A DNA stretch of 64,000 nucleotides from Achromobacter aegrifaciens (GTDB lineage Bacteria; Pseudomonadota; Gammaproteobacteria; Burkholderiales; Burkholderiaceae_B): assembly GCF_902859735.1 (NCBI RefSeq), contig NZ_CADIJY010000007.1, positions 140,644 to 204,643 of the forward strand, in the 5' to 3' direction. A program made the position numbers and the translations under genes. Every line of letters starts with the position of its first letter. Positions within the stretch are counted from its first letter, which is position 1. A model generated the notes under the pieces. The model saw only the letters and a program-made list of their open reading frames with translations, was not told the origin of the DNA and did not search any database. This document shows, in pieces, positions 27,516-35,736 of this stretch.

Positions 27516-27572
27516 AAGAACCTACAGCCTCTTCAAGAACCCACAGCCTCCTCAAGAACCCACAGCCTCAAA
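27516..27572 (+). repeat. Three tandem 19-bp repeats at the edge of repeat locus 2
   Basis: Three consecutive copies of a 19-mer beginning AAGAACCYACAGCCTC. The first starts at the AAGAACC that follows every X module, so the array looks like slippage at the element's boundary. Confidence 0.85.
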
Positions 27573-27582
27573 AACCAAACCA

Positions 27583-28131
27583 TCACCCCCGCCGCTCCAT
27601 ATACCTCCGCGCCATCTGATACCCCGCAAACACATAAAACCCATTGCTATTGAGCACCAGCCAAGCCCCCAACCCGCCAAGCAAAGCCACCACCGGCCCC
27701 ACCGCCCGAACGTCTCCCTGCGTCCACGCGATCACGCCCAGGAAGCCGACAGCAATCAAGCCCAAGGCCAGCCGCTTCAGCACCACCAGGCCGAATGCAT
27801 GCCCGCCCATGAAGGCCACCACGCCAATGGCCAACGCCAGGGCCGTCGCCGCACAGACCAGCACCAGGGCGAACGCCGCCAACGCCGGCCCCGCGCCGCG
27901 CAGCAGCAGGCTCAGCAGACCTATCCCCACGCCCAGCCCGCCTGTCATCACCAACACCGCCAACACCAGCGGCGACCACATCCCCGGCGGCGCGCGACGC
28001 GCATCCATCTCCGTCACAAAGCGATGCATCGCCGCCGACGCAGCCGGTTGGTCCTGATCCGGCAGCGCCGCCTCCAGCTTGCGGCACTGCGCGATCAACG
28101 CGTTCAGGCCCGCCCGCGGCGCCTCCATCAT
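27583..28131 (-). CDS. Membrane protein of unknown function
   Basis: A 182-residue protein. The first 50 residues are soluble and helical (ALIAQCRKLEAALPDQ), followed by four hydrophobic segments at roughly residues 53-77, 83-108, 115-134 and 142-165. I do not recognise the family. It overlaps the end of the LysR gene start region by 4 nt (shared with 28128) and is probably co-transcribed downstream of it. Its last 35 sense codons are mostly G/T-ending (only 3 end in C), unlike the start of the gene; this end faces repeat locus 2. Confidence 0.75.
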   Translation of the reverse strand: MMEAPRAGLNALIAQCRKLEAALPDQDQPAASAAMHRFVTEMDARRAPPGMWSPLVLAVLVMTGGLGVGIGLLSLLLRGAGPALAAFALVLVCAATALALAIGVVAFMGGHAFGLVVLKRLALGLIAVGFLGVIAWTQGDVRAVGPVVALLGGLGAWLVLNSNGFYVFAGYQMARRYMERRG

Positions 28132-29063
28132 GCCCTCGCCGCGCCCGGCGCATGTTCCGCCACCGTGCTGCGCAAGGCCGCCATTGCCTCCTGCACCGCG
28201 ATCGGACGGAACGCATCCTCGCGCCAGTACATCGCCACCGACCCGAAGCCCGACAGACGCACCGGAATGATCCGCATCGCCCGCATCTGCGAAAACCGCA
28301 GCGCCGCCCGGTGCGAAGCCACCCCGATCATGTCGCTGTTATTGATCAACGTGAGATTGATGGTCACCGAATTCGATTCGACGTGGTCCGGCGGCGGCGC
28401 CTGGCCCGCCGCCGCCAGCGCCGCGTCCACCGCATTGCGGATAGGCGTGCCTTTTGGCCACAGGATCCAGCGGTAAGACAGCAGGTCTGGCCAAGAGGGC
28501 TGCTCGATCGCGAACAGCGGATGGCGCGGCCGCGCAACCAGGTGGATGGGTTCCAGGTACAGGGCCTCGAAGCGGATCGCCGGGTCGTGATGCTCCGGCG
28601 CCGAACGCCCCACCACGATGTCCAGGTCGCCCTGCGCCAACTGCGCCAGCAACTGGTCGGTCGTACCCTCCACCAGCTTCACGCGGGCCTGCGGCATGCG
28701 CTCGAGCAGCTTCATCACCGCCAGCGGCACGGTGTCCGACGCCGACGCGCCTGATGCGCCTATCACCACCCGCCCGCCGCCGCCCTCGCGCAATGCCGCC
28801 ATGTCCGCGCTGGCGCGATCCAGTTGCGCCTCCACCCGCTGGGCATGCGCGATCAGCACGTCGCCGTGCGGCGTGGGCCGCAGGCCGCGCGCGTGCCGTT
28901 CGAACAGCGGCAGCCCGATGTCGTCTTCCAGATCCTTCAGCCACTTGGACAAGCCCGGCTGCGTCGTATTAAGCATCGCCGCCGAATGGCTGATGTTGCG
29001 GGTCTGGGCCAGGCTGAGCAGCATTTTCAGATTGCGCAGGCGCAACCGGTGGGTCCAGTCCAT
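28128..29063 (-). CDS. LysR-type regulator, likely of the gentisate operon
   Basis: A 311-residue LTTR. The N-terminal winged HTH (about residues 9-68) has NISHSAAMLNTTQPGLSKWLKDLE, and the rest is a periplasmic-binding-protein-like effector domain. It is divergent from the gentisate dioxygenase gene across a 167-bp intergenic region with a T-N11-A palindrome, so it probably controls that operon in response to an aromatic acid. The closest named group (GbpR/CbbR-like versus others) cannot be settled by eye. Confidence 0.92.
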   Translation of the reverse strand: MDWTHRLRLRNLKMLLSLAQTRNISHSAAMLNTTQPGLSKWLKDLEDDIGLPLFERHARGLRPTPHGDVLIAHAQRVEAQLDRASADMAALREGGGGRVVIGASGASASDTVPLAVMKLLERMPQARVKLVEGTTDQLLAQLAQGDLDIVVGRSAPEHHDPAIRFEALYLEPIHLVARPRHPLFAIEQPSWPDLLSYRWILWPKGTPIRNAVDAALAAAGQAPPPDHVESNSVTINLTLINNSDMIGVASHRAALRFSQMRAMRIIPVRLSGFGSVAMYWREDAFRPIAVQEAMAALRSTVAEHAPGAARA

Positions 29064-29091
29064 GCAGGCCCTCGTCTCGTCTATGTATATT

Positions 29092-29112
29092 CTTATTGGT
29101 ATGGATAATAAG
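29092..29112. promoter_or_regulatory. Candidate LysR-type operator
   Basis: Perfect arms CTTATT and AATAAG around 9 nt in an AT-rich stretch that stands out from its GC-rich surroundings. It contains the T-N11-A pattern (T29096, A29108) of LTTR boxes. It sits 28 nt from the LysR start codon and about 120 nt before the dioxygenase gene, suiting autoregulation and divergent activation. Confidence 0.7.
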
Positions 29113-29230
29113 ATAAATTCATTTCAAAACACATAGCTCCTTACGCATAATCGTCTCCATATCAGGACCAGCCGCGAGCCACGCGGCGGCCACGCGAAGC
29201 CGGCGCCAGCCGGACATTCCGGAGACAAGC

Positions 29231-30283
29231 ATGCCCGACGGTCACACCCCCGGCGCGGACCGCGCCGCCTATTACGCACGCATCGCCAGAAAACACATGG
29301 CTCCCTTGTGGGAGTCGCTGCACAACCTGGTGCCGCGCGAACCCGCGCCGCGTTGCGTCCCCGCCATCTGGAAGTACGAAGACGTGCGCGACGACGTCAT
29401 GGCGTCCGGCTCGCTCATCACGGCGGAAGAAGCCGTGCGGCGCGTGCTCATCCTGGAGAATCCCGGCCTGCCCGGCCAGGCCAGCATCACGCAGAGCCTG
29501 TATGCGGGCCTGCAGCTGATCCTGCCTGGCGAAATCGCGCCCAGCCACCGCCATACGCAGTCGGCGCTGCGCTTCATCGTCGAAGGCCGCGGCGCCTATA
29601 CCGCGGTCAACGGCGAACGCACCACCATGCACCCCGGCGACTTCATCATCACACCGTCATGGACCTGGCATGACCATGGCAACGCCGAAACCGCCGAAGG
29701 CGGCGAGCCTGTGGTCTGGCTGGACGGCCTGGACATTCCGCTGCTGCGCTTCCTGGACGCGGGTTTCGCCGAAAACTATCCCTCGGCCACACAACCCGTG
29801 ACCCGCCCCGAGGGCGACAGCATGGCGCGCTACGGCCACAACATGGCGCCCGTGCGCCACCAGACCTCCAGCGGCACATCGCCCATCTTCAACTACCCCT
29901 ATGAACGCAGCCGCGAAGCCCTGGACCAGCTCTACCGCCACGGCGAACTGGACCCCTGGGACGGCGTGAAGCTGCGCTACCTGAATCCGGCCACCGGCGG
30001 CTACCCCATGCCGACCATGGCGACCTTCATGCAGTTCCTGCCCGCCGGATTCCAGGGCAAGACCTACCGCAGCACCGACTCCACGGTCTACAGCGTGGTC
30101 GAAGGCCGCGGCACCGCGCGCATCGGCGACCAGGAATTCCACTTCGGCCCGCGCGACGTCTTCGTCGCGCCGTCCTGGCAGCCCGTGCAGCTGGCCGCGC
30201 TGGACGACGCCACCCTGTTCAGCTATTCCGACCGCCCCGTGCAGGACGCGCTGGGCGTGTGGCGCGAAGCGCGCGTCGGCTAA
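29231..30283 (+). CDS. Gentisate 1,2-dioxygenase
   Basis: A 350-residue bicupin ring-cleavage dioxygenase that opens gentisate to maleylpyruvate. The first cupin carries the iron ligands in [16 protein letters not shown] and WTWHDHGN; the second cupin (about residues 255-335) includes [13 protein letters not shown]. Length fits the family. It is the first gene of a long plus-strand operon containing the other two enzymes of the gentisate pathway. Confidence 0.95.
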   Translation: MPDGHTPGADRAAYYARIARKHMAPLWESLHNLVPREPAPRCVPAIWKYEDVRDDVMASGSLITAEEAVRRVLILENPGLPGQASITQSLYAGLQLILPGEIAPSHRHTQSALRFIVEGRGAYTAVNGERTTMHPGDFIITPSWTWHDHGNAETAEGGEPVVWLDGLDIPLLRFLDAGFAENYPSATQPVTRPEGDSMARYGHNMAPVRHQTSSGTSPIFNYPYERSREALDQLYRHGELDPWDGVKLRYLNPATGGYPMPTMATFMQFLPAGFQGKTYRSTDSTVYSVVEGRGTARIGDQEFHFGPRDVFVAPSWQPVQLAALDDATLFSYSDRPVQDALGVWREARVG

Positions 30284-30361
30284 AGGCCGGCGCACTCCCT
30301 CCACTTCCGTATCAGGCCGGGGCCGCGCCAGGCCCCGCCCCGCATTCCTCAAAGGTGACCC

Positions 30362-31060
30362 ATGTCTTTCGTCTTCGACCCCGCCGCTCCCATCGCCGTG
30401 CCCGTTGCCGGCAGCCAGGACAGCTTCCCTGTGCGCCGCGTCTATTGCGTCGGCCGCAACTATGCCGCCCATGCCCGCGAAATGGGCTTCGACCCCGACC
30501 GCGAACCGCCGTTCTTCTTCTGCAAACCGGCCGACGCCGTGGTGCCGGTGGCTGAAGGCAGCACCCTGTCGCTGCCCTATCCTTCCGAGACCGCCAATCT
30601 GCACTATGAGATCGAACTGGTGGCGGCCATTGGCAAGGGCGGCGCCAACATCGCCGTCGACGACGCGCTGCAGCACGTCTGGGGCTATGCCGTGGGCCTG
30701 GACATGACCCGCCGCGACCTGCAGATGAAGATGCGCGAAGCCGGCCGGCCCTGGGAACTGGGCAAGGCCTTCGACCTGAGCGCGCCCATCGGCCCCCTGC
30801 ATCCTGCCGGGGCGGTCAAGAACATCGACCAGGCCGCCATCTGGCTGCAGGTCAACGGCGCCGACAAGCAAAGAAGCGACATCGGCAAGCTGATCTGGTC
30901 CGTCGCCGAAACCGTCGCCTACCTGTCCAAGTACTTCCGCCTGGAAGCCGGCGACCTGATCTACACCGGCACCCCCGAAGGCGTGGGTCCGGTGGTGCGC
31001 GGCGACAAGATGGTCGGCGGCGTGGACGGCCTGGGCACGCTCAGCGTGCAGATGGTGTGA
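30362..31060 (+). CDS. Fumarylpyruvate hydrolase (FAH family)
   Basis: A 232-residue FAH-fold hydrolase. The motifs CVGRNYAAHAREMG, FFFCKPADAVV, HYEIELVAAIGKGG and GTPEGVGPVVRGD include the acidic metal ligands. In the gentisate pathway it splits fumarylpyruvate into fumarate and pyruvate; the assignment rests on family plus operon context. It lies 78 nt after the dioxygenase. Confidence 0.92.
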   Translation: MSFVFDPAAPIAVPVAGSQDSFPVRRVYCVGRNYAAHAREMGFDPDREPPFFFCKPADAVVPVAEGSTLSLPYPSETANLHYEIELVAAIGKGGANIAVDDALQHVWGYAVGLDMTRRDLQMKMREAGRPWELGKAFDLSAPIGPLHPAGAVKNIDQAAIWLQVNGADKQRSDIGKLIWSVAETVAYLSKYFRLEAGDLIYTGTPEGVGPVVRGDKMVGGVDGLGTLSVQMV

Positions 31061-31077
31061 ACCTTCCAGGAACCCGC

Positions 31078-31716
31078 ATGCAACTGCACAGCTTCTTCAA
31101 TAGTTCCACCTCCTATCGCGTGCGCATCGCGCTGGCGCTCAAGGGTTTGCCGTACGAGTACCTGCCTGTGAACCTGCGCAAGCAGGAGCAGCGCGCGGCG
31201 GATTACGTGGCCAAGAATCCTTCCGCGGGCGTGCCCCTGCTGATCGATGGCGACACCCAGCTGTCGCAGTCGCTGGCCATCGTCGACTACCTGGACGCCA
31301 CCCATCCCGAGCCGCGCCTGATCCCCGCCGGCACGCTGGAGCGCGCCCGCGTGCTGGAGCTTTCCGACGCCATCTCCTGCGACATCCACCCCGTCAACAA
31401 CATGCGCATCCTGCGCTATCTGCAGGACGTGCTGGGCGCCAGCGAAGAACAGAAGAACGCCTGGTATCACCACTGGATCCGCGAGGGCATGACGGCTGTG
31501 GAAGCGCTGCTGGCGCGCCACGGCCATGGCGCCTACTGCTACGGCGACGCGCCCACCCTGGCGGACTGCTGCCTGGTGCCGCAGATGGCGAACGCCCAGC
31601 GCATGGGCTGCGACCTGTCGGCCTATCCGCGCGCCATGCGCGTCTATGAACACTGCAATGCGCAGCCCGCCTTCCAGCAGGCGGCTCCCACCCAGCAACC
31701 GGACTACACCAAGTGA
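31078..31716 (+). CDS. Maleylpyruvate/maleylacetoacetate isomerase (zeta-class GST)
   Basis: A 212-residue glutathione S-transferase-fold isomerase. The active-site motif SSTSYRVRIALALKGL starts near residue 8. Next to gentisate dioxygenase and fumarylpyruvate hydrolase it should turn maleylpyruvate into fumarylpyruvate using glutathione. The start at 31078 (MQLHSFFNSS) matches the family; a GTG 21 nt upstream is possible but extends it oddly. Confidence 0.92.
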   Translation: MQLHSFFNSSTSYRVRIALALKGLPYEYLPVNLRKQEQRAADYVAKNPSAGVPLLIDGDTQLSQSLAIVDYLDATHPEPRLIPAGTLERARVLELSDAISCDIHPVNNMRILRYLQDVLGASEEQKNAWYHHWIREGMTAVEALLARHGHGAYCYGDAPTLADCCLVPQMANAQRMGCDLSAYPRAMRVYEHCNAQPAFQQAAPTQQPDYTK

Positions 31717-32096
31717 GCAACCAGGAACCCGACACCCAGGGCGCGCCGCTGCGCGAATACACCGATCCCGCCTACCGCCCGCTATGCGCCAACCTGGCGG
31801 AAGTGCGCGCCAACATCGACAGGCTGGACGATGAGATCGTGCGCCTGATCGCCGAACGCGCCATGTACGTGAAGGACGCCGCGCGCTTCAAGCGCGACGC
31901 CTTCCAGGTCAGCGCCCCGGCCCGCCAGGCCCAGGTCTTCGAAAAGGCGCGCCTGCTGGCCGAACGCCACAACCAGGGTTTCGCCAACCTGGACCAGGTG
32001 GTGGACGCCACCTATCGCGCCATGGTCGCGGCCTTCATCGCCAACGAACAAACCTATTTCAACACCATGAAGGATCTCGGAGACACCCATGCATAA
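31713..32096 (+). CDS. AroQ-fold chorismate mutase / PchB-like isochorismate-pyruvate lyase
   Basis: A 127-residue all-helical AroQ-class protein starting at a GTG that overlaps the isomerase stop (GTGA). After a 25-residue N-terminal extension, LAEVRANIDRLDDEIVRLI, AERAMYVKDAARFK and SAPARQAQVFEKAR carry the Arg/Lys active-site residues. To my reading the YVKDAARFK-(x)-SAPAR pattern is closer to PchB (isochorismate to salicylate) than to plain chorismate mutase. Its place inside a gentisate degradation operon is odd, since it is normally a biosynthetic activity. It overlaps the next gene by 8 nt. Confidence 0.85.
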   Translation: MSNQEPDTQGAPLREYTDPAYRPLCANLAEVRANIDRLDDEIVRLIAERAMYVKDAARFKRDAFQVSAPARQAQVFEKARLLAERHNQGFANLDQVVDATYRAMVAAFIANEQTYFNTMKDLGDTHA

Positions 32097-33078
32097 GCCC
32101 TACGCGCGCCGTATCGCCGCCCATGCCCTGATCCTGGGACTGGCCGCGCTTGCGCCGCTGGCCGCCGCGCAGGCCCAGGCCTGGCCGGCCCAGCCGCTCA
32201 AGGCCATTGTGCCCTTCGGCCCGGGCTCCAGCCCCGACCAGGTGGCGCGCATCGTTGGCGAAAAGGCCGGCGCCATCCTGGGCCAGAGCATCGTCATCGA
32301 GAACAAGCCGGGCGCCAGCGGCAACATCGGCACCTATGCCATCGCCAACGCCAAGCCCGACGGCTATACCTTCGGCGTGTCCATTACCGGCCCGCTGGTC
32401 AACAATACTCTGCTGTTCGACAAACTGCCCTATGCGCCGGCAACCGACCTGGCGCCGCTGACGCTGGCGGTGCACCAGCCCAATGTGCTGGTCGTGCCCG
32501 TCTCGGCCGGCATCGACAACATCGGCCAGTTGCTGGAAGCGCTGAAGAAGAATTCGGACAAATACAACTTCCCTTCCACGGGCGCCGGCACGGTGTCGCA
32601 CCTGGCCGTGGAACTGATGCTGCAGCAGACCGGCGCGCGCGCCACCCACGTGCCCTATCCCTCGTCGCCCGCGGCGCTGACCTCGCTGCTGTCCGGCGAC
32701 ACGCAGTTCGCCGCGCTGCCGCCCATCGCCGTCATGCCCATGGTGAAGGATGGACGCCTGAAGGCCCTGGCCGTCACCTCCTCCAAGCGCTCCGCCCTGC
32801 TGCCCGACATCCCGACGCTGGCCGAAGTCGGCGTGCCGGGCATCGAGGGCTCGGCGTGGATCGGCTTCGTGATCTCGTCCAAGGTTCCCGCCGACATCCA
32901 GAAGAAGCTGTCCGACGCGCTGATCCAGGCCATCCGTGATCCCGAGGTCACCAAGCGCCTGCAGGCCCAGTTCATGGATCCCGCCGGCACCACGCCCGCC
33001 GAGTTCCGCGCCTACATGGACGACGAACTCAAGCGCTGGGAGCCGCTCATCAAGAAGCTGGGCATCAAGGGCCAGTAA
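32089..33078 (+). CDS. Bug-family (TctC-like) periplasmic solute-binding protein
   Basis: A 329-residue protein with a signal peptide ending AAAQA near residue 30 and the Bug fold: AWPAQPLKAIVPFGPGSSPD, IENKPGASGNIGTYAIANAKPDGYT and RSALLPDIPTLAEVGVPG are hallmark stretches. Bug proteins feed TctAB permeases or act in sensing; no tctA/tctB is in the window. Its operon suggests an aromatic or related carboxylate as ligand. Confidence 0.94.
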   Translation: MHKPYARRIAAHALILGLAALAPLAAAQAQAWPAQPLKAIVPFGPGSSPDQVARIVGEKAGAILGQSIVIENKPGASGNIGTYAIANAKPDGYTFGVSITGPLVNNTLLFDKLPYAPATDLAPLTLAVHQPNVLVVPVSAGIDNIGQLLEALKKNSDKYNFPSTGAGTVSHLAVELMLQQTGARATHVPYPSSPAALTSLLSGDTQFAALPPIAVMPMVKDGRLKALAVTSSKRSALLPDIPTLAEVGVPGIEGSAWIGFVISSKVPADIQKKLSDALIQAIRDPEVTKRLQAQFMDPAGTTPAEFRAYMDDELKRWEPLIKKLGIKGQ

Positions 33079-33124
33079 ACCGGCGCCCGGCCACGCCGCG
33101 CAACCCAAACAAGGAGAACACGGG

Positions 33125-34477
33125 ATGCTCATCACCGAACCCGCCCGCCAGGTTCCGCTCTACGGCGAATATGAGGTCGTCGTGCTGGGCGGCGGCCCCG
33201 CCGGCCTGTTGGCCGCCGCCAGCGCCGCGCGCAACGGCGCCAGCGTGCTGCTGGTGGAACGCTACGGATTCCTGGGAGGGATGGGCACGGCGGCCGGCGT
33301 ATCCAACTTCTGCGGCCTGCACGCGAACATCCGGGGCGACATCCGCCAGGTGGTCCACGGCATGACGGACGACCTGCTGGACCGCATGCGCGCCATGGAC
33401 GGGCTCAACGACCCTCACCTGATCCTGGGCAAGATCCACGCCCAGGCTTATGACATCTCGGCCTTCAAGTGCGCCGCCGACGGGCTGGTCCAGGCCAGCG
33501 GCGCACAGGTGCTGTTCCATGCGCTGGCCACCGGCCTGGCGCGCGGCGCCGACGGCAACGTGGATGCGTTATTCCTGGAAACCAAGTCCGGCCGCTGCGC
33601 CGTGCGCGCCAAGGTCTATATCGATTGCTCGGGCGACGCCGATATCGCCCAATGGGGCGGCCTGCCCTTCGAGAAGGGCGACGAGCACGGCGGCATGCTC
33701 TATCCCACGCTGATGTTCAAGGTCGGCAATGTCGACGGCGCCCGCGCGCAGGAAGCCTGGAAGACCATCCCCCAGCTGATGGACCAGGCCGCGGCCAGCG
33801 GCGAATTCACCTTCCCGCGCCGCGGCGCCATCGTGCGCCCGCAAAAGCACGACTACGAGTGGCGGGTCAACGTGACCCAGCTTGCCAACGCCGACGGCAG
33901 CGCGGCCGACGGCACCGACGCCGATTCCCTGTCGGCCGGCGAGCTCGAAGGCCGCCGCCAGATCGTGCAATACCTCGCCTTCCTGCGCGCCAAGGTGCCG
34001 GGCTTCGAGAACGCCTATGTGCTGGACATCGCGCCGCAGCTGGGCATCCGCGAGACCCGCCGCATCGTGGGCGAGGCCGTTCTGAGCAAGGAAGACGTGT
34101 TGGGCTGCGCCGACTTTCCGGACAGCATCGGCGTCAATGGCTGGCCGCTGGAAATGCACACGGCCGGCGACGTGCAATGGCTCTGGCCGCCGATCCCCGA
34201 GTCCCGCGGCTATAACCAGCTGCCATTCCGCATGATGGTGCCCAAACGCGCCCCGGGCGTGGCGGGCAATGTGCTGGTGGCCGGGCGCTGCGCCTCGATG
34301 ACGCACGAAGGCCAGTCGGCGGCTCGCGTAAGCGGCAGCTGCTTCGTCATGGGCGAGGCCGCGGGCACGGCGGCTGCCATGGCGCTGCGCGCAGGCATCG
34401 CCCCCGGTGACGTGCCCATTTCCGCCTTGCAGGCGCAGCTGGTGAAACAAGGCGTGTTCCTGGGCGGCCAGGACTGA
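33125..34477 (+). CDS. FAD-dependent oxidoreductase (FAD_oxidored family)
   Basis: A 450-residue flavoprotein. The dinucleotide-binding GGGPAGLLAAASAARNG is at residues about 22-38, followed by VERYGFLGGMGTAAGVSNFCG typical of this family, and the C-terminal FAD motif is NVLVAGRCASMTHEGQSAAR. AAGGAG precedes the ATG at 33125; a longer upstream frame overlaps the Bug gene and lacks homology. The reaction is unknown. It sits between the Bug protein and the 3-hydroxybenzoate hydroxylase, so a role in aromatic-acid metabolism is inferred. Confidence 0.85.
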   Translation: MLITEPARQVPLYGEYEVVVLGGGPAGLLAAASAARNGASVLLVERYGFLGGMGTAAGVSNFCGLHANIRGDIRQVVHGMTDDLLDRMRAMDGLNDPHLILGKIHAQAYDISAFKCAADGLVQASGAQVLFHALATGLARGADGNVDALFLETKSGRCAVRAKVYIDCSGDADIAQWGGLPFEKGDEHGGMLYPTLMFKVGNVDGARAQEAWKTIPQLMDQAAASGEFTFPRRGAIVRPQKHDYEWRVNVTQLANADGSAADGTDADSLSAGELEGRRQIVQYLAFLRAKVPGFENAYVLDIAPQLGIRETRRIVGEAVLSKEDVLGCADFPDSIGVNGWPLEMHTAGDVQWLWPPIPESRGYNQLPFRMMVPKRAPGVAGNVLVAGRCASMTHEGQSAARVSGSCFVMGEAAGTAAAMALRAGIAPGDVPISALQAQLVKQGVFLGGQD

Positions 34478-34495
34478 ACGGCGCGGAGGCCATAC

Positions 34496-35707
34496 ATGAA
34501 CGCAACGCAAACCGATAAATCCGTGATCGTGGTGGGCGGCGGCATCGGCGGCCTGGCCGCGGCGCTGGCGCTGACCCGGCAAGGCATCGCCGTGCAGCTG
34601 CTGGAGCAGGCCGCGCACATCGGCGAAATCGGCGCCGGCATCCAGCTCGGTCCCAACGCCTTCGCGGCGCTGGACGCCCTGGGCGTGGGCCAGACCGCGC
34701 GCGCCCGCGCCGTGTTTACCGACCACATCATCATGATGGACGCGGTGGACGCCCGCGAAGTGGTGCGCATCGATACCGGCGAGGCCTTCCGCGAGCGCTT
34801 CGGCGGCCCCTATGCCGTGATCCATCGCGCCGACATTCACTTGTCCATCCTGGAGGCCGTGCAGCAGAATCCGCTGATCAGCTTTCGCACCTCCACCCAG
34901 ATCGCCTCCATGTCGCAGGACGACAAGGGCGTGGAAGTCGTGGACACCCAGGGCAACCGCTATCGCGCCGACGCCGTAGTAGGCGCGGACGGCGTGAAGT
35001 CCGTGATCCGCGAACGCATGGTAGGCGACCCGGCGCGCGTGACCGGCCACGTGGTCTACCGCGCCGTGGTCGAACGCGAGAACATGCCCGAGGAGCTGCG
35101 CATCAACGCCCCCGTGCTGTGGGCTGGCCCGCACTGCCATCTGGTGCACTACCCCTTGCGCGGCGGCCAGCAATACAACCTGGTGGTGACTTTCCACAGC
35201 CGCGAACAGGAAGAATGGGGCGTGCGCGAGGGCAGCAAGGAAGAAGTGCTGTCCTACTTCCAGGGCATCCACCCGCGTCCGCACCAGATGCTGGACCGCC
35301 CCACGTCCTGGAAGCGCTGGGCCACCGCCGACCGCGAGCCCGTGGAACGCTGGGGCCAGGGGCGCGTGACCATTCTGGGCGATGCCGCCCATCCCATGAC
35401 GCAATACATGGCCCAGGGCGCCTGCATGGCGCTGGAGGACGCGGTGACATTGGGCGAAGCCGTGAAGCAATGCGGCCAAGACCTGGAGGCCGCGTTCCGC
35501 CTGTACGAATCCGTCCGCATCCCGCGCAGCGCGCGGGTGGTGTGGTCCACGCGCGAAATGGGCAGGCTCTATCACGCGCGGGGCGTCGAACGCACCGTGC
35601 GCAACATGCTGTGGACCGGCCGCAGCCAGTCCCAGTTCTACGACGCGTTGCAGTGGCTGTACGGCTGGAAGGTGGAAAACTGCCTCGCGGGGCAATCCTC
35701 TCAATAG
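34496..35707 (+). CDS. 3-hydroxybenzoate 6-hydroxylase (FAD monooxygenase)
   Basis: A 403-residue class A flavin monooxygenase. GGGIGGLAAALAL binds the ADP part of FAD, the DG motif is VVGADGVKSVIRERM, and GDAAHPMTQYMAQGACMALEDA binds the flavin ribityl. Strong overall likeness to 3-hydroxybenzoate 6-hydroxylases, which make gentisate, the substrate of the dioxygenase in this operon. Salicylate hydroxylase-like activity is the main alternative. Confidence 0.88.
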   Translation: MNATQTDKSVIVVGGGIGGLAAALALTRQGIAVQLLEQAAHIGEIGAGIQLGPNAFAALDALGVGQTARARAVFTDHIIMMDAVDAREVVRIDTGEAFRERFGGPYAVIHRADIHLSILEAVQQNPLISFRTSTQIASMSQDDKGVEVVDTQGNRYRADAVVGADGVKSVIRERMVGDPARVTGHVVYRAVVERENMPEELRINAPVLWAGPHCHLVHYPLRGGQQYNLVVTFHSREQEEWGVREGSKEEVLSYFQGIHPRPHQMLDRPTSWKRWATADREPVERWGQGRVTILGDAAHPMTQYMAQGACMALEDAVTLGEAVKQCGQDLEAAFRLYESVRIPRSARVVWSTREMGRLYHARGVERTVRNMLWTGRSQSQFYDALQWLYGWKVENCLAGQSSQ

Positions 35708-35736
35708 AAAAAATGCAGGCACCCAAGGAGACAACC

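Larger units (their letters stand above)
26798..27520. repeat. Repeat locus 2: second copy of the palindromic composite
   Basis: Fills the gap between apaH and the minus-strand membrane-protein gene. It matches locus 1 through the outer-left hairpin, the GGCCG/CGGCC hairpin (near 26926-26943), the central inverted repeat (27043-27103), the Y block (27198-27276) and the X module (27347-27510). The left X core present in locus 1 is absent: only its stem remains (26809-26855). Long stretches between the hairpins are also conserved with scattered substitutions. No gene is evident. Confidence 0.9.
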
